Shown: positions 45,981 to 54,822 of the stretch, piece after piece
Position numbering within the stretch: position 1 is the first letter of the stretch
How the letters are laid out: every line of letters begins with the position of its first letter
Source: Pseudomonas sp. ISL-84
Lineage (GTDB): Bacteria; Bacillota; Bacilli; Bacillales; Cytobacillaceae
Reading direction: 5' to 3'
Assembly (NCBI GenBank): GCA_018613035.1
Contig: JAGGRA010000027.1
Span: 36,844-100,843 of the forward strand
Length of the DNA stretch: 64,000 bases
The notes under the pieces: generated by a model
Told to the model about the DNA's origin: nothing
What the model saw: only the letters and a program-made list of their open reading frames with translations
Database searches by the model: none
Position numbers and translations under genes: made by a program

Positions 45981-46862
45981 ATGCCTGAGGGCAAAATTAT
46001 TAAAGCCTTAAGCGGGTTTTATTATGTGATAAGCGGTGAGGAAACGATCCAATGCCGCGGCCGGGGAGTTTTCCGCAAAAATAAGGTAACCCCGCTTGTC
46101 GGTGATGAAGTGGTATTCCAGGCCGAGAATAATACTGAAGGGTATATTCTGGAAGTGAAGGACCGGAAAAACGAACTGATACGGCCGCCGATTGCAAATG
46201 TGGACCAGGCTATCCTGGTATTTTCGGCGGTTGAACCAGGGTTTAGCACGACGCTTTTGGATCGGTTCTTAGTTCTGGTGGAATATAACCATATTAAGCC
46301 AATCATTTGTATTACGAAAATAGACCTGACAAATCAAGGGGAATATAAGCAGATTCAGCAATATGCAGAAGATTACCGAAAAGCCGGATATGATGTCCTG
46401 CTCACTTCTTCCGAAACAGAGGAAGGGGTCAAGGATCTAATGCCATATTTGGAAGGTGAGATTTCGGTATTTGCCGGACAGTCAGGTGTGGGGAAATCCT
46501 CCCTTTTAAATGTTTTGAGGCCAGATTTGGAACTGAAAACCAATGATATATCTTCACACTTAGGCAGGGGGAAGCACACGACAAGGCATGTAGAGCTTAT
46601 TGAGGTAGGCAAGGGGCTTGTTGCTGATACTCCAGGATTCAGTTCTCTGGATTTCACAGATATTGAAATGGAGGAGCTGAACTTCTGTTTTCCTGAAATT
46701 CAGGCGAAAAGCGAGGAATGCAAATTCAGGGGCTGCCTCCATATGGCAGAGCCAAAGTGCGCCGTAAAGGCAGCAAGTGAAAATGGCGAAATTCCTTCCT
46801 ATAGGTACGAGCACTACAAAACTTTCTTACAGGAAATAAAAGATAGAAAGCCGAGGTATTAA
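45981..46862 (+). CDS. rsgA: Small ribosomal subunit biogenesis GTPase RsgA
   Basis: Circularly permuted GTPase that checks late 30S maturation. The 293 residues show an OB-fold N-terminus, the G4 motif ITKIDLTN before G1 GQSGVGKSSLLN and G3 DTPGFS, the permuted order that defines the family, and a C-terminal zinc site (CKFRGCLHMAEPKCAV). AAGGAG precedes the ATG. It follows prkC, which can phosphorylate this protein in B. subtilis. Confidence 0.96.
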   Translation: MPEGKIIKALSGFYYVISGEETIQCRGRGVFRKNKVTPLVGDEVVFQAENNTEGYILEVKDRKNELIRPPIANVDQAILVFSAVEPGFSTTLLDRFLVLVEYNHIKPIICITKIDLTNQGEYKQIQQYAEDYRKAGYDVLLTSSETEEGVKDLMPYLEGEISVFAGQSGVGKSSLLNVLRPDLELKTNDISSHLGRGKHTTRHVELIEVGKGLVADTPGFSSLDFTDIEMEELNFCFPEIQAKSEECKFRGCLHMAEPKCAVKAASENGEIPSYRYEHYKTFLQEIKDRKPRY

Positions 46863-46865
46863 TTT

Positions 46866-47510
46866 ATGGTTAAAATCGCACCTTCTATTTTATCTGCCGA
46901 TTTTTCCAAATTGGGGGAAGAGATTAAGGACGTTGAACGGGGAGGAGCAGATTATATCCATGTGGATGTGATGGATGGCCATTTTGTTCCCAATATCACG
47001 ATTGGACCTTTAATTGTGGATGCCATTCGTCCGGTAACGAAGCTGCCATTGGATGTCCATCTGATGATTGAAAACCCTGATGCTTATATTGAGGCATTTG
47101 CCAAAGCAGGAGCCGACTATATAACTGTTCATGTTGAAGCATGCAGGCACTTGCACAGAACTGTCCAATATATTAAATCCTTTGGTGTAAAACCTGGTGT
47201 GGTCCTTAATCCGGCAACCCCGGTAAATGCAATTGAGCACATCATTGAAGATCTCGACATGGTTTTGCTCATGTCTGTTAACCCGGGTTTTGGCGGCCAG
47301 AAATTCATCCCTTCAGTACTTCCAAAGATTTCAGCTGTTAAGAAAATGGCAGATGCAAAGGGATTGGAAATTGAAATTGAGGTTGACGGCGGCGTGAATG
47401 AAGAAACCGCCAAGCTATGTGTTGAAGCAGGAGCAAATGTCCTTGTTGCCGGATCTGCAATTTATAATCAAACTGACAGGGCCAAGGCAATTGCCGCTTT
47501 AAAAGGTTGA
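46866..47510 (+). CDS. rpe: Ribulose-phosphate 3-epimerase
   Basis: Interconverts ribulose-5-phosphate and xylulose-5-phosphate in the pentose phosphate pathway. The 214-residue TIM barrel has [30 protein letters not shown] (metal-binding His/Asp), [20 protein letters not shown] and EVDGGVN. It starts 3 bases after rsgA and is terminated by a strong hairpin. Confidence 0.97.
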   Translation: MVKIAPSILSADFSKLGEEIKDVERGGADYIHVDVMDGHFVPNITIGPLIVDAIRPVTKLPLDVHLMIENPDAYIEAFAKAGADYITVHVEACRHLHRTVQYIKSFGVKPGVVLNPATPVNAIEHIIEDLDMVLLMSVNPGFGGQKFIPSVLPKISAVKKMADAKGLEIEIEVDGGVNEETAKLCVEAGANVLVAGSAIYNQTDRAKAIAALKG

Positions 47511-47514
47511 AGAT

Positions 47515-47551
47515 AAAAGGAAGCCAGCTGAGCACCAGCTGGCTTCCTTTT
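47515..47551 (+). terminator. Terminator after rpe
   Basis: Perfect 16-bp stem AAAAGGAAGCCAGCTG / CAGCTGGCTTCCTTTT with a 5-base loop; it ends the long priA-rpe run. Confidence 0.9.
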
Positions 47552-47620
47552 GCAAATACAAGAAATATTCTTAGAGCAGCTATGAGCGCGTATTTTGCTG
47601 TGGAATTGGAGTGAAGATAA

Positions 47621-48265
47621 ATGAAGATAAATATTCTGGCAGGCGGACCGGAGGACCTGCTTCCGGAGTTGTCACTTTATATTGATGGCGGTATTTGGAT
47701 CGGAGTAGATAGAGGAGTCTTGACACTGATCAGAAATGACATTCAGCCAAGTCTTGCATTTGGCGACTTTGACTCAGTGACGACGGAAGAGATGTCATTA
47801 ATTGAACAAAAAGTACAAGAGCTAAACAGGTTCAAGCCTGAGAAAGATGAAACAGACATGGAGCTTGCATTGAAATGGGCTCTGGGCCAAAGTCCTGAGA
47901 GAATTAGGCTCTTTGGGGCAACGGGAGGAAGGCTTGATCACTTGTTCGCCAATATTCAACTTCTTATAAATCCTGTTCTGCAAGAGAACTATGTTCAAAT
48001 TGAAATAATCGACAGAACCAATATCGTTTATATAAAACCGGCCGGAGAGTACACTATACAAAAAAATAAAGATTTCAAGTACATTTCGTTTATCCCGATC
48101 ACCATGGAAGTTAAAGACATTACGCTTAAGGATTTCAAGTATCCACTGGCAAATCGTTCAATTCCTATCGGTTCGACACTATGTATAAGTAATGAACTTA
48201 TTAATGATTATGGTACTTTTTCTTTTACTGAAGGCATATTAATGGTTGTAAGAAGCAAGGATTAA
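47621..48265 (+). CDS. thiN: Thiamine pyrophosphokinase
   Basis: Converts thiamine to thiamine diphosphate with ATP. The 214 residues carry the family motifs GGIWIGVDRGVLTL, FGDFDSVTTEE, KDETDMELALKWAL and FGATGGRLDHLFANIQLL. GGAGTGAAG lies before the ATG; the sequence ATGAAGATAA is nearly duplicated around the start. It is followed by about 170 non-coding bases before spoVM. Confidence 0.95.
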   Translation: MKINILAGGPEDLLPELSLYIDGGIWIGVDRGVLTLIRNDIQPSLAFGDFDSVTTEEMSLIEQKVQELNRFKPEKDETDMELALKWALGQSPERIRLFGATGGRLDHLFANIQLLINPVLQENYVQIEIIDRTNIVYIKPAGEYTIQKNKDFKYISFIPITMEVKDITLKDFKYPLANRSIPIGSTLCISNELINDYGTFSFTEGILMVVRSKD

Positions 48266-48438
48266 ATGAAAAGCTGAGAGCACCAGATGATGCCGGAACC
48301 ACACATCTGTCTAAGTTGGAATTGCTTTCTAATCATTTTTAGAAATCATGAGTACTTATCTTTCATCATTTGAATAAGATAGTAAGGACGATTTAAGGAC
48401 AGAATGGATGCGTAAGATCGTGAGGAGGGACACGAGTA

Positions 48439-48519
48439 ATGAGATTTTATACAATTAAACTTCCGAAATTTTTAGGGGGCATTGTACGTGCCATGCTAGG
48501 AACCTTCAAAAAGGGCTAA
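48439..48519 (+). CDS. spoVM: Stage V sporulation protein SpoVM
   Basis: Twenty-six-residue amphipathic peptide (MRFYTIKLPKFLGGIVRAM...) that recognises the positively curved forespore membrane and anchors SpoIVA for coat assembly. It matches B. subtilis SpoVM except for a few conservative changes, including Arg2 for Lys2 and a different C-terminal pair. A strong SD (GAGGAGGGA, 48422-48430) precedes the ATG. It is monocistronic; a sigma-E promoter is expected upstream, but I could not define its boxes. Confidence 0.97.
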   Translation: MRFYTIKLPKFLGGIVRAMLGTFKKG

Positions 48520-48567
48520 ACCCATACATGCAAAACAGATAAAAGCAAATATTAGAGTTAAAGCTGG

Positions 48568-48598
48568 GCACCTCATCATCGGGGTGCTTTTATTTTTT
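48568..48598 (+). terminator. Terminator of spoVM
   Basis: GCACCTC, loop ATCATC, GGGGTGC followed by TTTTATTTTTT. Confidence 0.85.
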
Positions 48599-48641
48599 GG
48601 CAGAGTTGGGAAAACTGGTTATGGAGTAGAATTCCGGCAAA

Positions 48642-48670
48642 ATAAAAAGGACATCCAGAATGGATGTCCT
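48642..48670 (-). terminator. Terminator of rpmB
   Basis: AGGACATCCA / TGGATGTCCT with a 3-base loop; on the minus strand the stem is followed by TTTTTATTTTG. Confidence 0.85.
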
Positions 48671-48677
48671 GCGCATA

Positions 48678-48866
48678 TTATACGCGCTCAACTTTACCTG
48701 ATTTAAGTGCTCTTGCAGAAACCCAAACACGTTTAGGCTTACCGTCTACAAGAATACGTACCTTTTGAAGGTTAGCACCCCAAGTACGCTTGTTAGCGTT
48801 CATCGCGTGAGAACGTGCATTACCTGAAGTTGTTTTTTTACCAGTTACAACACATTTGCGTGGCAT
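48678..48866 (-). CDS. rpmB: 50S ribosomal protein L28
   Basis: Sixty-two residues starting [20 protein letters not shown] and ending [13 protein letters not shown], collinear with Bacillus L28. The start is fixed by AAGGAGGG just upstream on the minus strand; the in-frame extension to 48938 is spurious. Only two of the zinc-type cysteines of other L28 forms are hinted at (one Cys visible), as in the B. subtilis version. It is transcribed opposite to its neighbours, as in related genomes. Confidence 0.96.
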   Translation of the reverse strand: MPRKCVVTGKKTTSGNARSHAMNANKRTWGANLQKVRILVDGKPKRVWVSARALKSGKVERV

Positions 48867-49048
48867 GTATGTTTCCCTCCTTACTATACCAAAGCTGAAA
48901 CTATTTTTCATGCTTTCATTTGCAATAGTCAGATTCATCCATCTGAATTAATGTGAAAATCCTGTTCGGCTTTCGACATTAAAAGATACTTTAATAATTT
49001 ATCACACAACCCTTCTGATTGCAATAGTTTGCTTTCAAGAAAATTCCC

Positions 49049-49322
49049 TTGACATAGGGGTAGGCAACATGAGCTATAATAGAGATGGGGAAGTATGACT
49101 TTCAAATTTACAGCCCATATAGTAAAATGTCATAAGATATGCTTAAAGCTTGGGAGTTAGAAAGAAATCTGTCCGGCTGAAGGAAGCCGCATTGTTTTTA
49201 TTTTGCAGCTAGGGCTTAGCGGCAGTTTCCAAGAGGAACGCAAGCGCTCCGTCAAGAATAGGAGCGTTTGAGTGCAGTTCGCTTTTCTTAATTCGAAGCA
49301 ATTTCCAAAGGGGGAACGAAAC
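49049..49322 (+). promoter_or_regulatory. yloU promoter and structured leader
   Basis: TATAAT at 49075-49080 has TTGACA 20 bp upstream (49049-49054), wider than normal. The ~230-base leader contains the hairpin CGGCT / AGCCG (49174-49189) followed by a T-rich stretch, and a second stem CGCTCC / GGAGCG (about 49245-49266). This resembles an attenuator, but I recognise no known class. Confidence 0.4.
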
Positions 49323-49685
49323 ATGTCCATCGAACTAAAAACTAATTTCGGGCAAATTGATATCTCAAATGACGTTATTGCAACAATCGCAGGAGGAGCA
49401 GCAGTTGACTGCTATGGTATTGTAGGAATGGCCTCTAAGAACCAGATTAAAGATGGCTTAACTGATATTCTTCGCAAAGAGAATTTCACGCGCGGAGTCA
49501 TTGTTCGCCAGGAAAATGATGAAGTACATATCGACATGTATATTATTGTTAGTTACGGAACGAAAATTTCCGAGGTTGCCCACAATGTGCAATCTAAAGT
49601 TAAGTACACCCTTGATAAAACAGTGGGGCTCAGCACGGACTCGGTTAATATTTACGTTCAGGGAGTTCGTGTAACGAACCCGTAG
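49323..49685 (+). CDS. yloU: Asp23/Gls24 family envelope stress response protein YloU
   Basis: A 120-residue DUF322/Asp23 protein (MSIELKTNFGQIDISNDVIATIAGGAAVDCYGIVGMASKN is its residues 1-40 region; C-terminal VNIYVQGVRV). Its family is associated with cell-envelope and alkaline stress; in firmicutes this paralogue is always next to fakA. The ATG at 49323 follows AAGGGGG; an in-frame ORF begins earlier (49272) but has no SD. Confidence 0.92.
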   Translation: MSIELKTNFGQIDISNDVIATIAGGAAVDCYGIVGMASKNQIKDGLTDILRKENFTRGVIVRQENDEVHIDMYIIVSYGTKISEVAHNVQSKVKYTLDKTVGLSTDSVNIYVQGVRVTNP

Positions 49686-49701
49686 TGAGGAGGAAAGACT
49701 T

Positions 49702-51378
49702 GTGTCAAAAAAAGTTTTAGATGGGAAGCTTTTTGCCGAAATGGTTATACAAGGAGCGAACCATTTATCTGCTAATGCAAAATTAGTAGATGCATTAAAC
49801 GTTTTCCCTGTTCCTGATGGTGACACGGGAACAAACATGAATCTGTCCATGACTTCCGGTGCAAAGGAAGTTAAGAGTAATATTCAGGAACATATCGGAA
49901 AGGTGGGCTCTGCCCTTTCCAAAGGCTTGTTAATGGGTGCCCGCGGAAATTCCGGTGTAATTCTTTCCCAGCTGTTCCGTGGCTTCTCCAAAGCCATTGA
50001 ACAGAAAGCTGATATTAATGGAAAAGAGTTCGCTGATGCCTTGAATTCTGGGGTTGAGACTGCTTATAAAGCAGTAATGAAGCCTGTAGAAGGAACAATC
50101 TTAACCGTTGCCAAGGATTCGGCCAAGAAGGCTGTGCAAGCCGCGAAAAATGAAGACGATATTATTGCCATCATGGAAGAGGTTTTAAAAGAAGCAAAAG
50201 CTTCGTTAAACCGGACTCCAGACCTTCTCCCTGTTCTAAAAGAAGTGGGTGTTGTAGACAGCGGCGGCCAAGGCCTTGTTTTTGTCTATGAGGGATTCCT
50301 TGCAGAGCTTAAAGGCGAGAAACTCCCGGATACACCGGCTGCACTTCCAAAAATGGATGATCTGGTCAGCGCGGAGCATCACAAAAATGTTCATAGTTTC
50401 ATGAACACTGAAGATATTGAATTCGGCTATTGTACCGAGTTTATGGTAAGGTTTGAAGATGAAAAGCTATCTGCCAGTCCTTTCTCAGAAGAAAAATTCC
50501 GCCAGGATTTAAGCCAATATGGTGATTCCCTGTTAGTAATTGCAGATGAGCAGCTAGTAAAAGTACATATTCACTCCGAGCAGCCTGGCGATTGCTTAAC
50601 TTATGGCCAGCGCTACGGAAGTTTAATCAATATGAAGATTGAGAATATGCGCCAGCAGCATACAAATTTGGTAGAAGAAGTACAGACTCCTTTGGCTGCA
50701 GAAGCAAAGCCGAAAGAAAAGCAGGAATATGGTATTGTTACAGTATCAATGGGCAGCGGAATCGCTGATCTTTTCCGCAGCATTGGAGCACATGCAGTTA
50801 TTGAAGGCGGTCAGACGATGAATCCAAGTACGGAGGATATCGTGAAAGCCATCAAAGAAGTGAATGCAAAGAAAGTCATTATTTTGCCAAACAATAAAAA
50901 TATTATCATGGCAGCTCAGCAGGCTGCAGAAGTGACAGAGGAAGATGCAGTCGTTGTACCTTCAAAAACTGTTCCACAAGGAATGGCTGCGCTTCTTGCC
51001 TTTAATCCAAGTGCTGATCTTGGCCAAAACGAGGAAGGCATGACAGATGCCCTTCAGCATGTTAAAACGGGCCAGATCACATTTGCTGTCCGCGATACGA
51101 GCATTGATGGACTTGAAATTGAAAAAGATGATTTCATGGGCATAGCGGATGGGAAAATAGTTGTAAAAAACAAGGATAGAGTGCAATCTGCTAAAGAGCT
51201 TCTTGATCAAATGATCGACGATGATACTGAAATCTTAACCATATTAAAAGGTGAAGATGTAGCAGAGGAAGAAGTTGACGCACTTATCAGCTATGTTGAA
51301 GAAAAGTATGAAGATGTCGAAGTGGAAGTGCATGATGGCAAACAGCCGCTATACTCTTTCATCTTCTCAATTGAATAA
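49702..51378 (+). CDS. fakA: Fatty acid kinase FakA (DAK/DegV-linked, YloV)
   Basis: ATP-dependent kinase that phosphorylates exogenous fatty acids bound to FakB (DegV) for entry to PlsX/PlsY phospholipid synthesis. The 558 residues have the N-terminal Dak2 kinase domain (about 5-200: NVFPVPDGDTGTNMNLSM, GARGNSGVILSQLFRGFSK), a middle domain with VDSGGQGLVFVYEGF and DIEFGYCTEFMVRF, and a C-terminal FakB-binding region ending KQPLYSFIFSIE. The start is GTG after GAGGAGGAAAG. Its proximity to fapR-plsX fits the pathway. Confidence 0.94.
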   Translation: MSKKVLDGKLFAEMVIQGANHLSANAKLVDALNVFPVPDGDTGTNMNLSMTSGAKEVKSNIQEHIGKVGSALSKGLLMGARGNSGVILSQLFRGFSKAIEQKADINGKEFADALNSGVETAYKAVMKPVEGTILTVAKDSAKKAVQAAKNEDDIIAIMEEVLKEAKASLNRTPDLLPVLKEVGVVDSGGQGLVFVYEGFLAELKGEKLPDTPAALPKMDDLVSAEHHKNVHSFMNTEDIEFGYCTEFMVRFEDEKLSASPFSEEKFRQDLSQYGDSLLVIADEQLVKVHIHSEQPGDCLTYGQRYGSLINMKIENMRQQHTNLVEEVQTPLAAEAKPKEKQEYGIVTVSMGSGIADLFRSIGAHAVIEGGQTMNPSTEDIVKAIKEVNAKKVIILPNNKNIIMAAQQAAEVTEEDAVVVPSKTVPQGMAALLAFNPSADLGQNEEGMTDALQHVKTGQITFAVRDTSIDGLEIEKDDFMGIADGKIVVKNKDRVQSAKELLDQMIDDDTEILTILKGEDVAEEEVDALISYVEEKYEDVEVEVHDGKQPLYSFIFSIE

Positions 51379-51384
51379 TAATGA

Positions 51385-51414
51385 TAAAAGCGAGGGCACT
51401 GCCTTCGCTTTTTG
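51385..51414 (+). terminator. Terminator after fakA
   Basis: AAAAGCGAGGGCA / TGCCTTCGCTTTTT stem-loop with terminal T-run, immediately after the fakA stop. Confidence 0.85.
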
Positions 51415-51488
51415 ACTGTTTAAAAATCTTGATTTTTTACGGCACACAGAGAAAATTAGGCCGTTCTAAAGGCGATGTTGTTTTGGCA

Positions 51489-51560
51489 CTTTGCTGATGG
51501 GAGGGGAAAGGTGCGAAATCCTCGAAAATGCACTAGCATTTCCTTCTCTGACGTGAGCCT
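51489..51560. repeat. Partial copy of dispersed repeat (5' module)
   Basis: Aligns with 53924-53977: both have a TGAT(T/G)GGAG(C/G)GGA-like start, then the shared block ATCCTCGAAAATGCA and GCATTT(T/C)CTT. The central palindrome and right end of the larger element are missing. It lies in the fakA-recG gap, which is otherwise without genes. Confidence 0.55.
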
Positions 51561-51729
51561 GAAATTAATGATTAGATGTGATTTATTTATTTGCATATTC
51601 AAATGAAAATGTGCTAGGTATAAACTAGGTATTTTAATGCCTGCAGAATAAAAGAAACTGCGCAGGGAGGGTTGGCGGTCTGCCTTTTAAGACAAATACA
51701 AAAAATAATTGGCATACTGCTCAATAAAC

Positions 51730-53778
51730 GTGAATCTAAACTTAAACCAGTCTGTTACAGCTGTTAAAGGAATAGGCGAGGAAACAGCAGAATCACTGGC
51801 CGAAATGAATATAAATACTGTCATGGACTTGCTTGAGCATTTTCCTTACAGGTACGAGGATTACCGGCTTAAGGACCTCGCGGATATCAAACATGATGAA
51901 AGAGTGACCGTGGAAGGGAAGGTCCACAGTGAGCCTTCTCTTGTTTATTATGGAAGAAAACGATCGAGGCTGACAGTCAGGGTGCTTGTCGACCGATATC
52001 TTATTCAGGCAGTCCTTTTTAATCAGCCGTATTTAAAAAATAAAATCACTTTGAATGAAACGGTAACGGTTACAGGCAAGTGGGACCAGCACCGTCAGGT
52101 TATTACGGCGAATGAATTGAAAATTGGCTCAGCCTCTAATACGAAAGATTTTGAGCCGGTTTATGCTGTTAAGGGCAAAATAACCGTTAAAGGTATCAGA
52201 CGCTTTATCAATATGGCTTTCTCTCAATACGGGAATGAGATAGAAGAAACATTGCCTGAACGTTATTTATTGCAATATAGGCTTCTTAATAGAAGAGATG
52301 CAATGAGATCCCTTCACTTTCCTGCAAATGAAAATGAGCTGAAGCAGGGAAGGCGGCGTTTCGTCTATGAAGAATTTTTCTATTTTCAATTAAAAATGCA
52401 GGCACTTCGAAAGATTGAAAGAGAGCATTCAAGAGGAATTGTACAAGCCTATGATCTTCCCAGGTTAATGGAATTTGTAGATTCTTTGCCTTTTTCACTA
52501 ACCAGCGCGCAAAAAAGAGTTGAAAACGAAATTCTGGCTGATCTGAAATCTCCTTACCGGATGAACAGGCTTCTGCAGGGAGATGTAGGTTCGGGTAAGA
52601 CGGCCGTAGCAGCCATTGCACTATTTGCCAGCAGAACAGCTGGATTCCAGGGAGCCTTAATGGTTCCGACAGAAATATTGGCAGAACAGCATGCGGAATC
52701 TTTAAAAGCCATGCTTGAGCCATTTGAATTGCGCTGCGAACTGCTGACTAGCTCAGTGAAGGGAAAGCGGAGAAGAGAAGTTCTTCAGCAGCTTAAAGAA
52801 GGCAAAATTGATGTTCTCATAGGAACCCATGCGCTAATCCAGGAAGAGGTGGAGTTTCAAAAACTGGGACTTGTCATTACCGATGAGCAGCACAGATTTG
52901 GTGTAGGACAGCGCCGAATTCTAAGGGAAAAAGGGGAAAATCCCGATGTGCTATTCATGACCGCTACTCCTATTCCAAGAACTTTGGCTATCACCGTCTT
53001 TGGGGAAATGGATGTATCCATCATCGATGAAATGCCCGCAGGCCGAAAGGCAATTGAAACGTATTGGGCCAAGCCGGAAATGCTTGACCGGGTTCTGGGC
53101 TTTATGGAAAAAGAGCTTTCAGCCGGCCAGCAGGTATATGTAATATGCCCCCTTATTGAAGAATCAGACAAATTGGATGTCCAAAATGCCATTGATGTCC
53201 ATGCTACTTTGATGCACCATTTCCATGCCCGGTATGAAGTCGGGTTAATGCATGGAAGGCTGCATCCAGAAGAAAAAGAAAACGTCATGAAGGCGTTCAG
53301 CAAGAATGAAATTCAGGTTCTGGTTTCTACTACGGTTGTAGAGGTTGGCGTAAATGTTCCCAATGCTACCATGATGGTTATCTATGATGCCGAAAGATTT
53401 GGACTTGCACAGCTCCATCAGTTAAGGGGAAGGGTTGGCCGGGGAGATAAACAATCCTTCTGCATTCTCCTTGCAGATCCAAAATCAGAAGTAGGAAAAG
53501 AGCGTATGAAGATCATGACTGAAACAAATGATGGATTTGCGCTCAGTGAAAAGGATTTGGAGCTAAGAGGCCCGGGAGACTTTTTTGGAATAAAACAAAG
53601 CGGCCTCCCTGAGTTTAAAATTGCGGATATGGTCCATGATTACCGCGCACTTGAAACAGCAAGAAATGACGCAGCTGCCCTGGTTGAATCAAACGAGTTT
53701 TGGAACTCTGATGAATACTTGCCATTAAGGAATTATCTAAAGGAAACTGGAGTTCTTGAAGGAGAAAAGCTGGACTAG
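51730..53778 (+). CDS. recG: ATP-dependent DNA helicase RecG
   Basis: Branch-migration helicase that remodels stalled replication forks and Holliday junctions. It has an N-terminal wedge/OB domain (about 60-160), Walker A GDVGSGKTAVAA (near residue 290), TDEQHRFGV (DEQH box), FMTATPIPRTLAI and LRGRVGRGDKQSFCIL. GTG at 51730 gives 682 residues and places the KGIG motif at the same distance from the start as in B. subtilis, but there is no recognisable SD before it or before the alternative TTG at 51709. The sdaAB-sdaAA genes that precede recG in B. subtilis are absent. Confidence 0.93.
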   Translation: MNLNLNQSVTAVKGIGEETAESLAEMNINTVMDLLEHFPYRYEDYRLKDLADIKHDERVTVEGKVHSEPSLVYYGRKRSRLTVRVLVDRYLIQAVLFNQPYLKNKITLNETVTVTGKWDQHRQVITANELKIGSASNTKDFEPVYAVKGKITVKGIRRFINMAFSQYGNEIEETLPERYLLQYRLLNRRDAMRSLHFPANENELKQGRRRFVYEEFFYFQLKMQALRKIEREHSRGIVQAYDLPRLMEFVDSLPFSLTSAQKRVENEILADLKSPYRMNRLLQGDVGSGKTAVAAIALFASRTAGFQGALMVPTEILAEQHAESLKAMLEPFELRCELLTSSVKGKRRREVLQQLKEGKIDVLIGTHALIQEEVEFQKLGLVITDEQHRFGVGQRRILREKGENPDVLFMTATPIPRTLAITVFGEMDVSIIDEMPAGRKAIETYWAKPEMLDRVLGFMEKELSAGQQVYVICPLIEESDKLDVQNAIDVHATLMHHFHARYEVGLMHGRLHPEEKENVMKAFSKNEIQVLVSTTVVEVGVNVPNATMMVIYDAERFGLAQLHQLRGRVGRGDKQSFCILLADPKSEVGKERMKIMTETNDGFALSEKDLELRGPGDFFGIKQSGLPEFKIADMVHDYRALETARNDAAALVESNEFWNSDEYLPLRNYLKETGVLEGEKLD

Positions 53779-53923
53779 GGCCAGAGGGTCCGATGGATCA
53801 GGAGCACAAAAGAGCGGATAATATTGTGAAATGGCCAAGAAGTTGGATCAAAGAGCTGGTATGATGCTTTTTTCCTTTATGACGGTTGATCTTGTATTTT
53901 TTTAACTAGGTTTAATTCACAGA

Positions 53924-54101
53924 GTTGATTGGAGCGGAGGGTACTTGATCCTCGAAAATGCATTCGCATTTTCTTACAACGAATTCATGGAAGCAAATTC
54001 AATGTCCTGCGGGAGGAGAGCGAGTGTGAGCCCCCACAGGCGAAGCCGAGGGGGCTCTCATTCCTCCCATAGGTAAGCAAGTACCTGCTGCGGAAATCAA
54101 C
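53924..54101. repeat. Dispersed intergenic repeat, full copy with inverted ends
   Basis: Ends GTTGATTGGAGCGG...GTACTTG (53924-53947) and CAAGTACC...GGAAATCAAC (54078-54101) are imperfect inverted repeats of 24 bp. The centre folds into a long hairpin: GGGAGGA / TCCTCCC (54011-54017 and 54062-54068) outside GAGCCCCC / GGGGGCTC. It has no coding capacity and occupies most of the recG-fapR gap. Related partial copies are at 51489-51560 and 5940-6013. Confidence 0.7.
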
Positions 54102-54143
54102 GGTCAGCATTCATAAGCTAAAACAAAATTCAATGGATCACCA

Positions 54144-54187
54144 AAGCAGAATTGCAGAAAAGTTCATTCTTGCAATCTGCTTTTTTT
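54144..54187 (+). terminator. Terminator before fapR
   Basis: AGCAGA-ATTGCA and TGCAA-TCTGCT pair with one bulge, followed by seven T. It overlaps the -35 region of the fapR promoter. Confidence 0.7.
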
Positions 54188-54219
54188 GATTATATACTAC
54201 TATTAGTACCTAGTCTTAA
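54170..54219 (+). promoter_or_regulatory. fapR promoter with FapR operator
   Basis: TTGCAA (54170-54175), 17 bp, TATACT (54193-54198). The 17-bp sequence TTAGTACCTAGTCTTAA (54203-54219) covers the expected start site and fits the FapR operator type (TTAGTACCNRGTACTAA). Binding of FapR here would block transcription until malonyl-CoA releases it, giving autoregulation of fapR-plsX-fabD-fabG. Confidence 0.85.
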
Positions 54220-54240
54220 TATCTCGGACGGTGGGATTTT

Positions 54241-54801
54241 ATGAAAAGAAATAAAAAAGAGCGCCAGCAATTATTAACGGATACAATAAAAGAGAACCCT
54301 TTTGTTACGGATGAAGAGCTTGCTGAAAAATTTTTGGTAAGCGTCCAGACGATCCGGCTCGACCGCCTTGAATTATCCATTCCCGAATTGCGCGAACGGA
54401 TCAAGCATGTGGCTGAGAAAAGATTTGAGGATGAAGTCCGTTCCTTGCCTATAGAAGAAATAATCGGTGAAATAATAGATATAGAATTGGATAAAACGGC
54501 TATTTCCATTTTTGATGTTAAGGAAGAGCATGTTTTTAAAAGAAATCAAATAGCCCGCGGACACCATATGTTTGCACAGGCCAACTCACTGGCAGTAGCT
54601 GTTATAAACGATGAGCTTGCCTTAACAGCAAAAGCAAGTATTCATTTTACAAGACCTGTAAGATTGAATGAACGCGTTATTGCCAAAGCCAAAGTGCTGA
54701 CAATCGACAAAGCCAGCGGGAGGACGATTGTCGAGGTAAATAGCTTCGTCAACAATGAATTAGTTTTTAAAGGCGAATTTGATATGTTCAGAAAAAAATA
54801 A
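54241..54801 (+). CDS. fapR: Transcription factor FapR (malonyl-CoA-sensing lipid repressor)
   Basis: Represses fatty acid and phospholipid synthesis genes; malonyl-CoA is the inducer. The 186 residues have an N-terminal HTH (about 5-45: [43 protein letters not shown]) and a hot-dog effector domain (about 75-186: [36 protein letters not shown]). The ATG has GGTGGG upstream. A FapR operator overlies its own promoter. Confidence 0.95.
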   Translation: MKRNKKERQQLLTDTIKENPFVTDEELAEKFLVSVQTIRLDRLELSIPELRERIKHVAEKRFEDEVRSLPIEEIIGEIIDIELDKTAISIFDVKEEHVFKRNQIARGHHMFAQANSLAVAVINDELALTAKASIHFTRPVRLNERVIAKAKVLTIDKASGRTIVEVNSFVNNELVFKGEFDMFRKK

Positions 54802-54822
54802 AGACTAAAAGGATGAATCATC

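Noticed and set aside
48280..48300. CTGAGAG sequence after thiN as a possible TPP riboswitch core
   Set aside because: Only this short motif is present; the other conserved TPP-riboswitch segments are missing, and it lies downstream of thiN.
51672..51767. 31-codon ORF from TTG 51672 ahead of recG
   Set aside because: The SD-like GGGAGG is only one base from this TTG, too close to initiate; the frame ends within recG and has no recognisable product.
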